A stretch of 64,000 bases of DNA from Bacteroidales bacterium (GCA_017541145.1 JAFXZT010000099.1:1-64000), one strand, 5' to 3'. Positions 35,752 through 45,813 are shown, numbered from the stretch's first letter. The notes: a model not told the origin generated them from the letters alone. Numbers and translations: made by a program.

Positions 35752-37054
35752 AATCACCAAAGAGCCAATTGTAAAAGTAGGAATTGCAACATTTGAGAAA
35801 ATCACATTCAGCTTGTCAAACGATGCAAAAATTGGTAATGAAAATGTCAGAAAAGGAAATTTCTGTGCATTTGTACAAAACGATATGATTGTACTGAAAA
35901 ATACTGACAATGAAACAATTGTAACAACAGCCAAAGACCAAATCAATTTGTATCAAACCGACAAAGAAAATGATTTTATCGAAATTTCGGATATTGAAAT
36001 CGGCATAAATTTTCATTGGAACAGGCGAGAGAAACAGCGTTTCAACGGGGATTTTGTATTTGAAAGAACGGGCAACAAAATTCTGATTATTAATATTATC
36101 GCTCTTGAAAATTATATCACAAGCGTAATCTCGTCAGAAATGAACGGCAACAATCCGGAAGAATTGTTGAAAGCTCATGCCGTAATCTCAAGAAGTTGGC
36201 TCATGGCTCAAATAAGTGGCAAGAAACTTGATGGCAAACAAGTGAAAAACGATAACGAAACTATCGTATGGCACGACCGCGAAGATCACGACCGTTTTGA
36301 TGTTTGCGCCGACGATCATTGTCAACGATATCAAGGAATTACACGCGCTTACAATCCCAATGTAAAGAAAGCAATAGCCGAAACTCGAGGTCAAATGCTA
36401 ACTTACAACGATGAAATTTGCGATGCAAGATTCTCAAAATGTTGCGGTGGTACAAGCGAAGTTTTTGAAACATGTTGGCAACCCGTTCATTTGGATTATC
36501 TCGAAAAAGCAGATGATTTCAGTACGGATTTTACAAAAGATTTAACTGTTGAAGAAAATGCTAAAGAATTCATTAACAGCAATCCCGACGCATTTTGCAA
36601 CACCAACGACAAAGAATTGTTACAAAAAATTCTTAACGATTATGATTTTGAATCAAAGAATTTTTATCGCTGGAAAGTTGAGTTCTCACAAAAAGAATTG
36701 TCAGAACTGATCAACAGAAAATCAGGAGAAGATTTCGGTGAAATTATCGACTTGATACCGTTAGAGAGAGGAACTTCGGCACGAATTTCAAAACTGAAAG
36801 TTGTAGGAACCAAACAGACCAAAACAATAGGTAAAGAATTGGAAATCCGCAGATTACTAAGTGAAACACACCTTTATAGCTCGGCATTTACCGTAGAAAA
36901 ATCAGGAGAAAAATTTATTCTTCACGGAGCCGGCTGGGGTCACGGCGTTGGGATGTGTCAAATTGGCGGAGCTGTTATGGCTTCACAAGGCTACAAATAC
37001 GATGAAATTCTAAAACATTATTACAAAAAAGCAGAGATAACAAAATTATATTAA
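35741..37054 (+). CDS. SpoIID/LytB-domain protein
   Basis: A 437-residue protein with the SpoIID/LytB fold: ALENYITSVISSEMNGNNPEELLKAHAVISRSWLM, DHCQRYQGI, IAETRGQMLTYNDEICDARFSKCCGGTSE and GAGWGHGVGMCQIGGAVMASQGYKYDEILKHYY. SpoIID is a lytic transglycosylase acting on denuded glycan strands; many Bacteroidota homologues are annotated amidase enhancers. No signal peptide is evident from this start, which is unusual for a wall enzyme. Translational overlap with thiL; the AmpG-like permease follows 4 bp later. Confidence 0.9.
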   Translation: MYNKITKEPIVKVGIATFEKITFSLSNDAKIGNENVRKGNFCAFVQNDMIVLKNTDNETIVTTAKDQINLYQTDKENDFIEISDIEIGINFHWNRREKQRFNGDFVFERTGNKILIINIIALENYITSVISSEMNGNNPEELLKAHAVISRSWLMAQISGKKLDGKQVKNDNETIVWHDREDHDRFDVCADDHCQRYQGITRAYNPNVKKAIAETRGQMLTYNDEICDARFSKCCGGTSEVFETCWQPVHLDYLEKADDFSTDFTKDLTVEENAKEFINSNPDAFCNTNDKELLQKILNDYDFESKNFYRWKVEFSQKELSELINRKSGEDFGEIIDLIPLERGTSARISKLKVVGTKQTKTIGKELEIRRLLSETHLYSSAFTVEKSGEKFILHGAGWGHGVGMCQIGGAVMASQGYKYDEILKHYYKKAEITKLY

Positions 37055-37058
37055 CAAA

Positions 37059-38657
37059 ATGAATACACTCAAAAATAAACCTGTATTTTGGATACCTACA
37101 CTTTACTTAGCAGAAGGTTTACCATACACAATGGTAATATTCTTGAGTGTATTTTTTTTCAAACTTGCCGGTTTATCAAATACGGATGCCACATTTTATA
37201 CAAGTTGGATGTATCTGCCCTGGCTTTACAAACCACTATGGAGTCCGATTGTAGAGATGTACAAAACTTCCAAATTCTGGATTTCGGTATGTCAAATCAT
37301 TATGGGCGCGGCATTTGGTCTTATCGGTTTAACATTGCCTCTTGACCATTGGATGCAATACAGTTTGATTTTACTATGGTTAATTGCTTTTACCTCAGCC
37401 ACTAACGATATTGCAACCGACGGATTTTATATCAACGCTTTAAACAAAGAACAACAAGCTACTTGGATTGGTATCAGAAGTACATTTTACAAAATTGCGA
37501 TGCTGATTTGTCAAGGCGGATTGGTATTTTTAGCTGGACATATCGCAGAAAACAGCAGTTACAACAATTTGGAGATTGCTGCAAGTCAAGAAATTACAAA
37601 ATCAGACAACAAATATTCGTATCAAATTACAAAAATAAACGACACAACCAAAGTTCTGAATTTAAAACTCGAAAATCTTGAAGAAAACGAAATTATCTTA
37701 AATATTACAATCAACGGACAAGGCTATTTTGCACAATCCGGAGAATTAACCAAATCAGCCGACGAAGGAAATATCACTGATAATGAAAAAGATACAGTAA
37801 AAACCGCAAGACTGAAATTCAATCAACAAAACAAAAATCAAAATCGTACATTAACTCTTGTAAATTCCGACAAATCAATGATTTTTGTACAACCCGTGAA
37901 TATAAAATTCGCTTGGGGAATAGTATTTGGTGTACTTGGATTGTTTTTGGTTTTAACAGGACTTTATCATGCGTTCATTCTGCCCAAAACAACGGTAGAA
38001 ACCAACAGCAAATTAGACAAAAATTATTTCTCTCAAATCAAAGAATATTTTCATAAAGAACATATATTACTGATAATCGGCATTTTACTTTTATATCGAC
38101 TTGGAGAAGCACAATTATCATCAATCAATATACTGTTTCTACAAGACAATTTAGACAAAGGCGGATTGGGATTATCAACCCAAGCGGTTGGAACAATAAA
38201 CGGCACAATCGGAGTAATTGCGATGTTTCTCGGCGGCATTCTCGGCGGCATTGCACTTTCCAAAAAAGGATTAAAATTCTGGTTGATACCAATGATTTTA
38301 ATTCTCAACGTTCCGGACATCTTGTATGCAATAATGGCTCATACTCAAACACAAAACCTTGTAACAATTGCCTCGATGGTAAGCATAGAACAATTCGGCT
38401 ACGGCTTTGGATTTACAGCATACAGTATTTTTATGGTGGAAATTTCCAAAGGCAAATATACAACTTCACATTACGCGATTTCCACAGCATTTATGGCCGC
38501 CGGAATGATGATTCCAAAGATGTTTAGCGGATATTTACAAAATGTTTTTGGTTATCAAACGTTTTTTATATGGGTAACATTATGCGCTATTCCGTCCCTC
38601 TTTTTAGCTTACAAACTATTGAGAAGCAGTTTTTTCACCAATGACGAAGCAGAATAA
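37059..38657 (+). CDS. AmpG-like MFS permease with a large hydrophilic insertion
   Basis: A 532-residue MFS transporter resembling AmpG (PAT family), which imports anhydromuropeptides from wall turnover. The first half (LYLAEGLPYTMV, WMYLPWLYKPLWSPIVE, SATNDIATDGFYINAL) matches. Between the sixth helix (about 145-161) and the seventh (about 283-302) lies a hydrophilic, beta-rich insertion of about 120 residues (about 162-281) that ordinary AmpG lacks. The overlap of 17 bp with the AsmA-like gene and the neighbouring SpoIID and Mur ligase genes support a peptidoglycan-recycling role, but substrate is inferred. Confidence 0.8.
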   Translation: MNTLKNKPVFWIPTLYLAEGLPYTMVIFLSVFFFKLAGLSNTDATFYTSWMYLPWLYKPLWSPIVEMYKTSKFWISVCQIIMGAAFGLIGLTLPLDHWMQYSLILLWLIAFTSATNDIATDGFYINALNKEQQATWIGIRSTFYKIAMLICQGGLVFLAGHIAENSSYNNLEIAASQEITKSDNKYSYQITKINDTTKVLNLKLENLEENEIILNITINGQGYFAQSGELTKSADEGNITDNEKDTVKTARLKFNQQNKNQNRTLTLVNSDKSMIFVQPVNIKFAWGIVFGVLGLFLVLTGLYHAFILPKTTVETNSKLDKNYFSQIKEYFHKEHILLIIGILLLYRLGEAQLSSINILFLQDNLDKGGLGLSTQAVGTINGTIGVIAMFLGGILGGIALSKKGLKFWLIPMILILNVPDILYAIMAHTQTQNLVTIASMVSIEQFGYGFGFTAYSIFMVEISKGKYTTSHYAISTAFMAAGMMIPKMFSGYLQNVFGYQTFFIWVTLCAIPSLFLAYKLLRSSFFTNDEAE

Positions 38658-41600
38658 CAATATTACAAATACAATACACAAACACAAACGCGGCAAACCA
38701 TGGTTTATCACGTTAAGTGTTATTGCACTTATTTTCGGTGCAGTACAATATGTGTTGTACTATTTTGCATTTCCGCTTCTGAAAGAAAAAATCTGCGAAA
38801 GCGTTCATACCAAGAGCAACGGGCTTTATACCATGAATTTCGACAATATTAAAATCAATCTTGTCGGAAAAGGAATAGAACTTGTAAATTTTTCGTTGAC
38901 ATCGGATACTACTGTATATTACAAACTAAGAGATTCTATCAATTACAACAAAGCGATTTACAATATTTCGGTTGACAATCTGAAAATCAAAAACATAAGC
39001 ATAACGGCTTTGTTACGCGACCGTCTATGGATCAACAAGATAGAATTGGTAAATCCGACAATAAGGCTCACTGCAAAACCATATAGCAATAAAGAACAAA
39101 AGAAGTACGATGCTTTTCACAAAGATTTGTATCCAATTATAAGTCAATGGTTTAAATCTCTACAGATTAATTATATTGAATGTTACGACGGATATTTTGA
39201 TTTTCATACCAAAGTAGAAAACAAGCAAGGAATACAGGTTGCGAAAATCGACATCTTTCTCAACAATTTGTATCTTGACGAAAAAGTATACAAGGAAAAA
39301 AACAAACTTTTTTACAGCGATAATATCATTCTCAATTCGGGAAATTATGTCATAAAACTTGCTGACAGTCTGCACACTATACGAGCCAACAAACTTATGA
39401 TTGATACCCGCGACTCTGTAATAAGAGCCAGCGAGGTAAGTCTTTTGGCGGATGGCAAACTAAAATGGAAAAGCAGCTACAACAAATTCAATGTTAAGCT
39501 CGAAAAAATCTATATTTCCGGACTTGATATCAACAATGCATATTTCAACAAAAGAGTAAATCTAAAAAATGTTGTAATTTCCAAACCAGAAATCAAGTTT
39601 ATCCGAGGAGGAAATATCAACAGAAAAACCAAAAACTTTGAACAAAACAACGGTGATTGGTTCAATCTGATAAAAGGAACATTGAATTTATTAGCTGTTG
39701 ACAGTCTGAAGATTGAAAACGCCAAAATAAAATTTGCAAAAGCATCTCAACCCGACAAAAACCTCTACAACGCCGGAGATATCAATATTATGATGCAAGG
39801 TTTTTTGCTCGACTCTTTGTCATTTATGGATTACGACAAAATATTGTATTCCAATAATATTGAAATCAATCTGTCTGATTATCAGATGTTGTTGCCCGAC
39901 AACAGACACAAGTTGACTGCGGAAAACCTATTTGTAAGCACCGAAAACAAAACCGTAAAAGCCGAAAAGATAAAAATCAAACCGACTTACAAAACAATCG
40001 ACTCCACGGCTAAAGAAATTAATATCTCGGTTCCGAAGTTGGAAATCAACAACATCGATATTACTAAAGCATACAATTTCAAAGATTACCGAATCGGACA
40101 AGTAAAAATCACTGTACCCGAAATTAAGACCAAAAGTTTTATCGACAGTACACAAATTGCAAACAACAATCCCAACAAATCCTCTTGGGCGAATATATTC
40201 AACAATGAATTTATTAATTCTATCAAAATCAATAATGTAGGTATTTATCAAGGTAAATTGAATATTACTTCAAAAGCAAGTATCAAAGAAGACAGCCTCA
40301 CTTTGTTCGGAAAACTTTCGATGAACCTCGGAAATTTCACAATGAACAAAGCGACAATATCTTCCGGCGATATTTTGCCTTTTACTACAACAAATATCGA
40401 TCTCAATCTGAATGACGTTGTAATAAAAATGCCGAAAAATTTTCATACATTACGTCTTGAAAATCTGAATATCAACAGCCGCAAAGACCGCGTTTATATC
40501 AAAAATATGAAATATGCTTACGAAATAGATTCGTCGCATATCGCTATTATGAAACGACTTAACAAAAGTTCGTTGCTCGATATCAGTTTGTATCAAGCGG
40601 AATTTTCAAAGACAAATCTTCTTAACGCGATTTTCAAACAAAAAGTAGAAATCAGCAAACTTTCAATCAAAAAACCTCACATCAATATCAATTTGTTTCC
40701 GCAGCTGAAACACTACAACGACAGTATTAAAAGTAAAACAGATACTTTGGAAACTGAAATTGCTAAAAACAATATTCAGGAAAATTCACTTTATAATTTA
40801 TACACTGATTTTGACAAAATTATTGTTGATGCGTTACCCCAAAACTTAAAACTCATCAAGCTTGATACACTTATCACAGATTCCAGCCGTCTGACTTTTT
40901 CGTTTAAGGATACTCTCAACAACAAAATTGTAAGTACAACATCGAATTTCAGATTTGTTGTTCATAACTTCTATTACAATCAAGACAGTATCTCTACTGA
41001 AAAGAAATTCATGTTGGCAAAGGATTACGATTTGAATATCAACAACTTCGTATTTTTGCTTCCCGACCGGATTCACAAGGTAGAAACCAATAATATAAAA
41101 CTGTCAACTGAAAACAAATATCTTAAACTGAAAACTATTTTTGTAAATTCTGTAAAACGAAGCAGAATTCCTCAAAACAAAATTCTCAATGCTTATCTTC
41201 CGGAGATTAATATTACAAATATTGATTTCAAGAAGTTTGGCGAAACGGGAATTTTTGAGGCTGACAGTATAATTATGAACAATGCGGTCGGAATATTTGC
41301 AAAGGCCGAACACCCAATAGAAATTGATTCCACGATTTTGGCAACTATCAACAAAAATAAAAAGAAGAAAGTACAAATAAAGGGCTTCAATATCGGTAAT
41401 TTTGTATCATTCGGCAATCATTTTCAGATGGCAAAGGGTGACGAATCCGACATGTTTAGAAATATGGTTTCTAACATGAATATCGATTTGTCATGCAAAA
41501 ATCTCACTCTCGACAGCAGCAATATCACCGAAAAAGGTCACTTGATAGATTGGAAACAGCCTTATTTCAACATCGATTCGTTCTACGTAAACCTCAAAGA

Positions 41601-43104
41601 CAGCAACAAGTTGGAAATCGGTAATATTCATCAAGAGAACGACAGTTTACAAATCTCTCAAACATATTTCGGAGCACCCGACAATTACAAAAAAAATCAT
41701 TTCAGTATTCCTAAAATGACTTTAACAGATGTCGATTACATGGAATTTGCATTCAACAAAAGATTTGTAGCTCAGGCAATTAAGATTCACGACCCGTATT
41801 TGGAAACTTTTCCTAATCCCAACAAGAAAAAACAACAGAAAGACTCTACTTCCAACAAGTTGCATTTCGATGTAATTGTTGATACTGTAAAAATCGACGG
41901 TATCGCAGTTGACATCAACCGTATCAACAAGCCCGTATTCCCGCTTTATAATATGGATGCTACTATTTTGGGAATCAATACCGAGGAAATACATGAAAAA
42001 GATTTTCCGTGCGAATCTATTGTTTTGGGCGCTACAAATTATTCTATTTATATCCAAGACAGTCTTTACAGGTTCAATTTCGGACGTGCCGAGCTGAATC
42101 CCGAAACCAGAATTGCTACTGTAAAAGGTTTTGACTTCAGACCTAAATACGGACGATACGATTTTTACAATCATTTCCCGTATTCCAAAGCCGCTACTTA
42201 TATCTATTGCGACAGCGTAAAGGCTACCCGGTTCAACTGGCCATATCTGATAAAAACAAAGACCATGGATATGGATTCGATGTATATCTACAATGCCTCG
42301 TTTGCATCGTATCTCAATACTTCCAAGCCTAACGATACAGCCCAAACTCAACCCAATCTACAAGGTTGGCTCAATAGGATGAAACTAAAGATGCACGTAA
42401 ACAACACTGTGATTGATAACGGTTTTCTCGAAATAGAGCAACTCAATCCAAAGGCGTCAGTGTCAGGTGTTCTTACTTTTACGGATATGAACGGTACAAT
42501 CAAAAACTTTACTAACGACAGCGTATTTATCAACAAAAACGATACAATACTTTTTTCCGCTAAAGGCAAACTGATGAATCGAAGCGATGTCAACGCCAAT
42601 ATCCTATACCGAATGAAATCACCAACTGATACATTCCGTTGCGAATTTACAGTAGATTCACTATATTTGCCGGTAGTAAACCCGTTCTTGGAAAACGCAT
42701 TGTTTGCAAAGATAGAAGAAGGTACGCTACACCAAGCAAATATCAAATTCACGTCCGACAATGTACAATCAACCGGAATTTCGAGATTTGTTTACAGCGA
42801 CCTGAAACTTACTGTCAACAAGGCAGACAGCATTCAACCCAAAAAGCGAGGTTTAATTTCGTTATTGGCTAACCTTTTTGTTAAGCACAACAATACCAAA
42901 AAGTTCGGTTATATATATGCCGAACCGGACAGGTCAAGAAGTTTTGTATCGTATTGGCTAAGCTCTGCGCTGTCGGGAGCCAAAGCTACAGTAGGTTTTG
43001 AATCCAAACTCCAGAAATACGAACGCAAACAGAAACTTACGGCACGTATCAGAGAGCGTTTTGCCCACAGAAAGGAAAAGAAGGAAATCAGAAAGAAGAA
43101 ATAA
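38641..43104 (+). CDS. Giant AsmA/TamB-like envelope protein
   Basis: A 1487-residue protein with one N-terminal membrane helix (about 20-43) and then a long series of beta-strand-rich repeats beginning N-L-x-I-x-N-(I/V) or L-P-D-x-x-H-(K/T)-(L/V)-x-x-x-N (e.g. LLPDNRHKLTAENLFVST, LLPDRIHKVETNNIKLST). This is the pattern of AsmA-like bridge proteins, which form hydrophobic grooves for phospholipid transfer between the membranes. The C-terminus is very basic (KRKQKLTARIRERF...). The start lies within the end of the permease gene. Exact family not determined. Confidence 0.75.
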   Translation: MTKQNNNITNTIHKHKRGKPWFITLSVIALIFGAVQYVLYYFAFPLLKEKICESVHTKSNGLYTMNFDNIKINLVGKGIELVNFSLTSDTTVYYKLRDSINYNKAIYNISVDNLKIKNISITALLRDRLWINKIELVNPTIRLTAKPYSNKEQKKYDAFHKDLYPIISQWFKSLQINYIECYDGYFDFHTKVENKQGIQVAKIDIFLNNLYLDEKVYKEKNKLFYSDNIILNSGNYVIKLADSLHTIRANKLMIDTRDSVIRASEVSLLADGKLKWKSSYNKFNVKLEKIYISGLDINNAYFNKRVNLKNVVISKPEIKFIRGGNINRKTKNFEQNNGDWFNLIKGTLNLLAVDSLKIENAKIKFAKASQPDKNLYNAGDINIMMQGFLLDSLSFMDYDKILYSNNIEINLSDYQMLLPDNRHKLTAENLFVSTENKTVKAEKIKIKPTYKTIDSTAKEINISVPKLEINNIDITKAYNFKDYRIGQVKITVPEIKTKSFIDSTQIANNNPNKSSWANIFNNEFINSIKINNVGIYQGKLNITSKASIKEDSLTLFGKLSMNLGNFTMNKATISSGDILPFTTTNIDLNLNDVVIKMPKNFHTLRLENLNINSRKDRVYIKNMKYAYEIDSSHIAIMKRLNKSSLLDISLYQAEFSKTNLLNAIFKQKVEISKLSIKKPHININLFPQLKHYNDSIKSKTDTLETEIAKNNIQENSLYNLYTDFDKIIVDALPQNLKLIKLDTLITDSSRLTFSFKDTLNNKIVSTTSNFRFVVHNFYYNQDSISTEKKFMLAKDYDLNINNFVFLLPDRIHKVETNNIKLSTENKYLKLKTIFVNSVKRSRIPQNKILNAYLPEINITNIDFKKFGETGIFEADSIIMNNAVGIFAKAEHPIEIDSTILATINKNKKKKVQIKGFNIGNFVSFGNHFQMAKGDESDMFRNMVSNMNIDLSCKNLTLDSSNITEKGHLIDWKQPYFNIDSFYVNLKDSNKLEIGNIHQENDSLQISQTYFGAPDNYKKNHFSIPKMTLTDVDYMEFAFNKRFVAQAIKIHDPYLETFPNPNKKKQQKDSTSNKLHFDVIVDTVKIDGIAVDINRINKPVFPLYNMDATILGINTEEIHEKDFPCESIVLGATNYSIYIQDSLYRFNFGRAELNPETRIATVKGFDFRPKYGRYDFYNHFPYSKAATYIYCDSVKATRFNWPYLIKTKTMDMDSMYIYNASFASYLNTSKPNDTAQTQPNLQGWLNRMKLKMHVNNTVIDNGFLEIEQLNPKASVSGVLTFTDMNGTIKNFTNDSVFINKNDTILFSAKGKLMNRSDVNANILYRMKSPTDTFRCEFTVDSLYLPVVNPFLENALFAKIEEGTLHQANIKFTSDNVQSTGISRFVYSDLKLTVNKADSIQPKKRGLISLLANLFVKHNNTKKFGYIYAEPDRSRSFVSYWLSSALSGAKATVGFESKLQKYERKQKLTARIRERFAHRKEKKEIRKKK

Positions 43105-43124
43105 ATCAAAAACAGAAATTGTTT

Positions 43125-44462
43125 ATGAAATACTTTTTTATAGGAATAGCAGGAGCCGGCATGAGCGCAATAGCTCAATACCTGAAAGGAAAAGGTCATG
43201 AAATATCAGGTTCTGACCGTGTATTCCTAAAACCTGAAGGCAACGACACCAGAGAGAAACTTCAGAATCTCGGTATCAGATGTTATGCCCAAGGCGAAAC
43301 CGTTCCCGACAAAACAACAGACTTTGTAGTAGTATCCACTGCGATAGAAGACTCAGTACCGGAATACAAATTCGCCAAAGACAATAATATAAAAACCATT
43401 CACCGTTCCGACCTTTTGGCTGAAATATGCGGTCAGAACAAGACAATAGCAGTATCCGGCACGTCCGGCAAGTCCACTACCACGGCTATGATTTTTACAA
43501 TGCTTGATAAATGCGGATATTCACCGTCATTAATTTCCGGAGCAGGACTTACCGAACTACAAGAAAAAGGTCTGATTGGAAACGCTTACGTCGGCAAAAG
43601 CGATTTTCTCGTAATCGAAACCGACGAATCGGACGGAACTATTGTAAAATATCATCCCGAAATTGGTCTGATTCTCAATATTGACAAAGACCACAAAGAA
43701 ATAAAAGACTTATTGCCATTGTTTCAGACATTTGCTGACCATACCAAAAACACACTTATCGTAAATACCGGCAACAAATACTCCAAACAATTCAGCAAGA
43801 GCCCGCAGCATGATTTCAATCAAAGCTTAGCAACCGACTTTGCACAAACACTCAGCGGTATCAGCTTCAAATACAAATCTACTGACATCAAATTGCCAAT
43901 CATCGGCAAACACAATATGGAAAACGCGTTGGCAGCCATAGTTACAGGAGAGGCTCTTGGTCTTAACATCGCCGATATTGCGAAAGCACTCGCTCAATAC
44001 AGAGGCATATACCGTCGCAGTACAATTATAAAATCTCAAAACGATATTACAATTATTGACGATTTTGCACACAATCCGGCGAAAATACACGCTGCAATCA
44101 GTTCATGTCAAATAATATCAAAACGTGTAATAGCATGGTTTCAACCCCACGGATTTGCCCCTACAAAGTTGATGAAAGACGAGTTGATAGAAAAACTGTC
44201 ACAACTGCTACGCCCGCAAGACATAATAATATTCTCCAAAATATATTACGCCGGAGGAACAGCCGACCAAACCGTAACGGCAGAAGATTTCATCCTACCG
44301 TTAACTCAAAACGGCAAAAAAGCATACTATATTCCAGAACGTGAAGATATAATCCCGATGTTAAAAAAAGAAATAACCCAAAGCGATATCATCTTGCTGA
44401 TGGGCGCAAGAGATCCGTCGCTATCAACATTTGCAGAAAAAGTGTCAAAAGAAATATTCTGA
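43125..44462 (+). CDS. Mur ligase family protein (Mpl or MurC type)
   Basis: A 445-residue enzyme (ATG at 43125; the frame extends to a TTG at 43119). N-terminal UDP-binding GIAGAGMSAIAQYLKGKG, ATP loop GTSGKSTT at 112-119, central ETDESDGT, HNMENALAAI, and DDFAHNPAKI where MurC has DDYAHHP. WFQPHGFAP follows. It should join an amino acid or peptide to UDP-MurNAc. The context with an AmpG-like importer and SpoIID protein favours a recycling Mpl-like role over essential MurC, which normally sits in the dcw cluster; the sequence alone does not settle it. Confidence 0.8.
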   Translation: MKYFFIGIAGAGMSAIAQYLKGKGHEISGSDRVFLKPEGNDTREKLQNLGIRCYAQGETVPDKTTDFVVVSTAIEDSVPEYKFAKDNNIKTIHRSDLLAEICGQNKTIAVSGTSGKSTTTAMIFTMLDKCGYSPSLISGAGLTELQEKGLIGNAYVGKSDFLVIETDESDGTIVKYHPEIGLILNIDKDHKEIKDLLPLFQTFADHTKNTLIVNTGNKYSKQFSKSPQHDFNQSLATDFAQTLSGISFKYKSTDIKLPIIGKHNMENALAAIVTGEALGLNIADIAKALAQYRGIYRRSTIIKSQNDITIIDDFAHNPAKIHAAISSCQIISKRVIAWFQPHGFAPTKLMKDELIEKLSQLLRPQDIIIFSKIYYAGGTADQTVTAEDFILPLTQNGKKAYYIPEREDIIPMLKKEITQSDIILLMGARDPSLSTFAEKVSKEIF

Positions 44463-44507
44463 CAACAAGAAATATAACTACCGACAACAGGAAAGTATAT
44501 CAACAAC

Positions 44508-44545
44508 AAAGGCTGTCTTCATTAAGAAAACAGCCTTTGAGTTTT
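44508..44545. terminator. Convergent terminator
   Basis: AAAGGCTGT (44508-44516) pairs with ACAGCCTTT (44530-44538), between the Mur ligase and yebC stops; usable in both directions. Confidence 0.8.
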
Positions 44546-44568
44546 TATACATTATGATAACGAATCAA

Positions 44569-45333
44569 TTAATCCATCTGAGCTTCCATTTCCTCAGTAA
44601 CTTCGAGGTTGTGGTAAACTGCCTGTACATCGTCGTCCTCTTCAAAAGCTTCAATCATCTTAAGAACAGAAACACCGTCAGCAGTAGGCAATTCTTTCAT
44701 ATTGTTAGGAATACGTTGCAAAGAAGCATTTTGAACTTCGATATTCAAGTCAGCCAAAGCCTTGTTGAACGGAGCAAAACCTTCCATAGAAGTGTAAGCA
44801 ACCAAAGTTCTAGTACCTTCTTCTTCGTCTTCTACTACGTCATCAAAATCATCAGCACCGGCTTCGATAAGTTCCATTTGGAATTCATCAACATCCTTGC
44901 CAGCCGGAACAGGAATAGTGAAAACACCTTTTCTGTCAAACAAGAAACTCAACGAACCGTTAGTACCCAAAGTACCGTTTCTCTTATTGAAGATACTTCT
45001 GATAGAAGCAACAGTTCTGTTATTGTTATCAGTCAAACATTCAATGAAAATAGCAACACCGCCCGGAGCGTAACCCTCAAAAGTGATTTCCTGATAAGTA
45101 ACACCCTCACCTGCTGATTTAGAAATAGCACGTTCGATATTGTCCTTAGGCATAGAAACACCCTTAGCATTCTGAATTGCAGTACGCAAACGTGGGTTAC
45201 CATCCGGATCCGGACCACCTTCTTTTACTGCAACTGCGATTTCTTTAGCAAGGCGCGAAAACATTGCTGAACGTTTTGCGTCCAAAGCACCTTTTTTTCT
45301 CTTAATGGTTGACCATTTATTATGTCCTGACAT
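44569..45333 (-). CDS. yebC: YebC/PmpR-family translation or transcription factor
   Basis: A 254-residue protein of the universal YebC/TACO1 family: starts MSGHNKWSTIKRKKGALDAKRSAMFSRLAKEI and contains AIQNAKGVSMPKDNIERAI, EGYAPGGVAIFIECLTDNNNRT, and the acidic middle. Long described as a DNA-binding regulator; recent work on the family points to a role in translation of proline-rich stretches. Monocistronic, ends at the shared terminator with the Mur ligase gene. Confidence 0.95.
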   Translation of the reverse strand: MSGHNKWSTIKRKKGALDAKRSAMFSRLAKEIAVAVKEGGPDPDGNPRLRTAIQNAKGVSMPKDNIERAISKSAGEGVTYQEITFEGYAPGGVAIFIECLTDNNNRTVASIRSIFNKRNGTLGTNGSLSFLFDRKGVFTIPVPAGKDVDEFQMELIEAGADDFDDVVEDEEEGTRTLVAYTSMEGFAPFNKALADLNIEVQNASLQRIPNNMKELPTADGVSVLKMIEAFEEDDDVQAVYHNLEVTEEMEAQMD

Positions 45334-45484
45334 ATTCTTTTAAGTTATTTTGTTTTGAATCAAAACTATTTTACGAAAATTATGGCGCAAAATTAAAAAA
45401 ACTTTCAGATACTCAGACAAAAATTTGAACTTTTTTTTGATTAAACCTCAAAAAATAATCCGCCCCTCACCTACGGACACAAAA

Positions 45485-45514
45485 AAAGGGATATCCAATC
45501 TTCCGGATTATCCC
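45485..45514 (-). terminator. Terminator with the GGAAGATT loop after the 64-aa gene
   Basis: GGGATATCC (45488-45496) pairs with GGATTATCCC (45505-45514), 9 pairs and one bulge; the plus-strand A-run before it gives a minus-strand U7. Read on the minus strand the loop and closing pairs are CCGGAAGATTGG, identical to four hairpins at 48.5-49.1 kb. Confidence 0.88.
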
Positions 45515-45544
45515 TATTTGTCAAGCAGCCTGCTGTTATCATGA

Positions 45545-45739
45545 TTAGCATTCATTAGAATCCTTTTCAATTCGAGTATTCTCTACAACAATATAACTGC
45601 CTGTCTCGTAATGCTCTTCCTTAATAATATTAAGTCTGGCATTTCTCAATAATGCGTTTGCCCACATAATGAGGATTGACTTTCTCTGTTCTCTGCCTGT
45701 TTCTATTGCAAAAGGCGATTTAATTTTAATTGTTCTCAT
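45545..45739 (-). CDS. Small conserved protein, MRTIK(L/I)KSPF family, copy 2
   Basis: A 64-residue paralogue of the protein at 30165-30350; the alignment starts at the ATG at 45739, not at the longer frame, and the promoter lies just upstream. Differences are mostly conservative (L/I, S/A, K/R, D/E, F/Y), the mark of a gene under purifying selection. The C-terminus differs (IEKDSNEC against TIAAK). Its terminator carries the GGAAGATT loop. Family not recognised; RSIL-MWA-LL-N-R suggests a short amphipathic helix. Confidence 0.82.
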   Translation of the reverse strand: MRTIKIKSPFAIETGREQRKSILIMWANALLRNARLNIIKEEHYETGSYIVVENTRIEKDSNEC

Positions 45740-45813
45740 AATTCTCAAAAAATTTAAAATTGTTAATAAATAAAGTTGTCTGTATGTAATCATTTTCTCA
45801 ACTGATTACGGTA

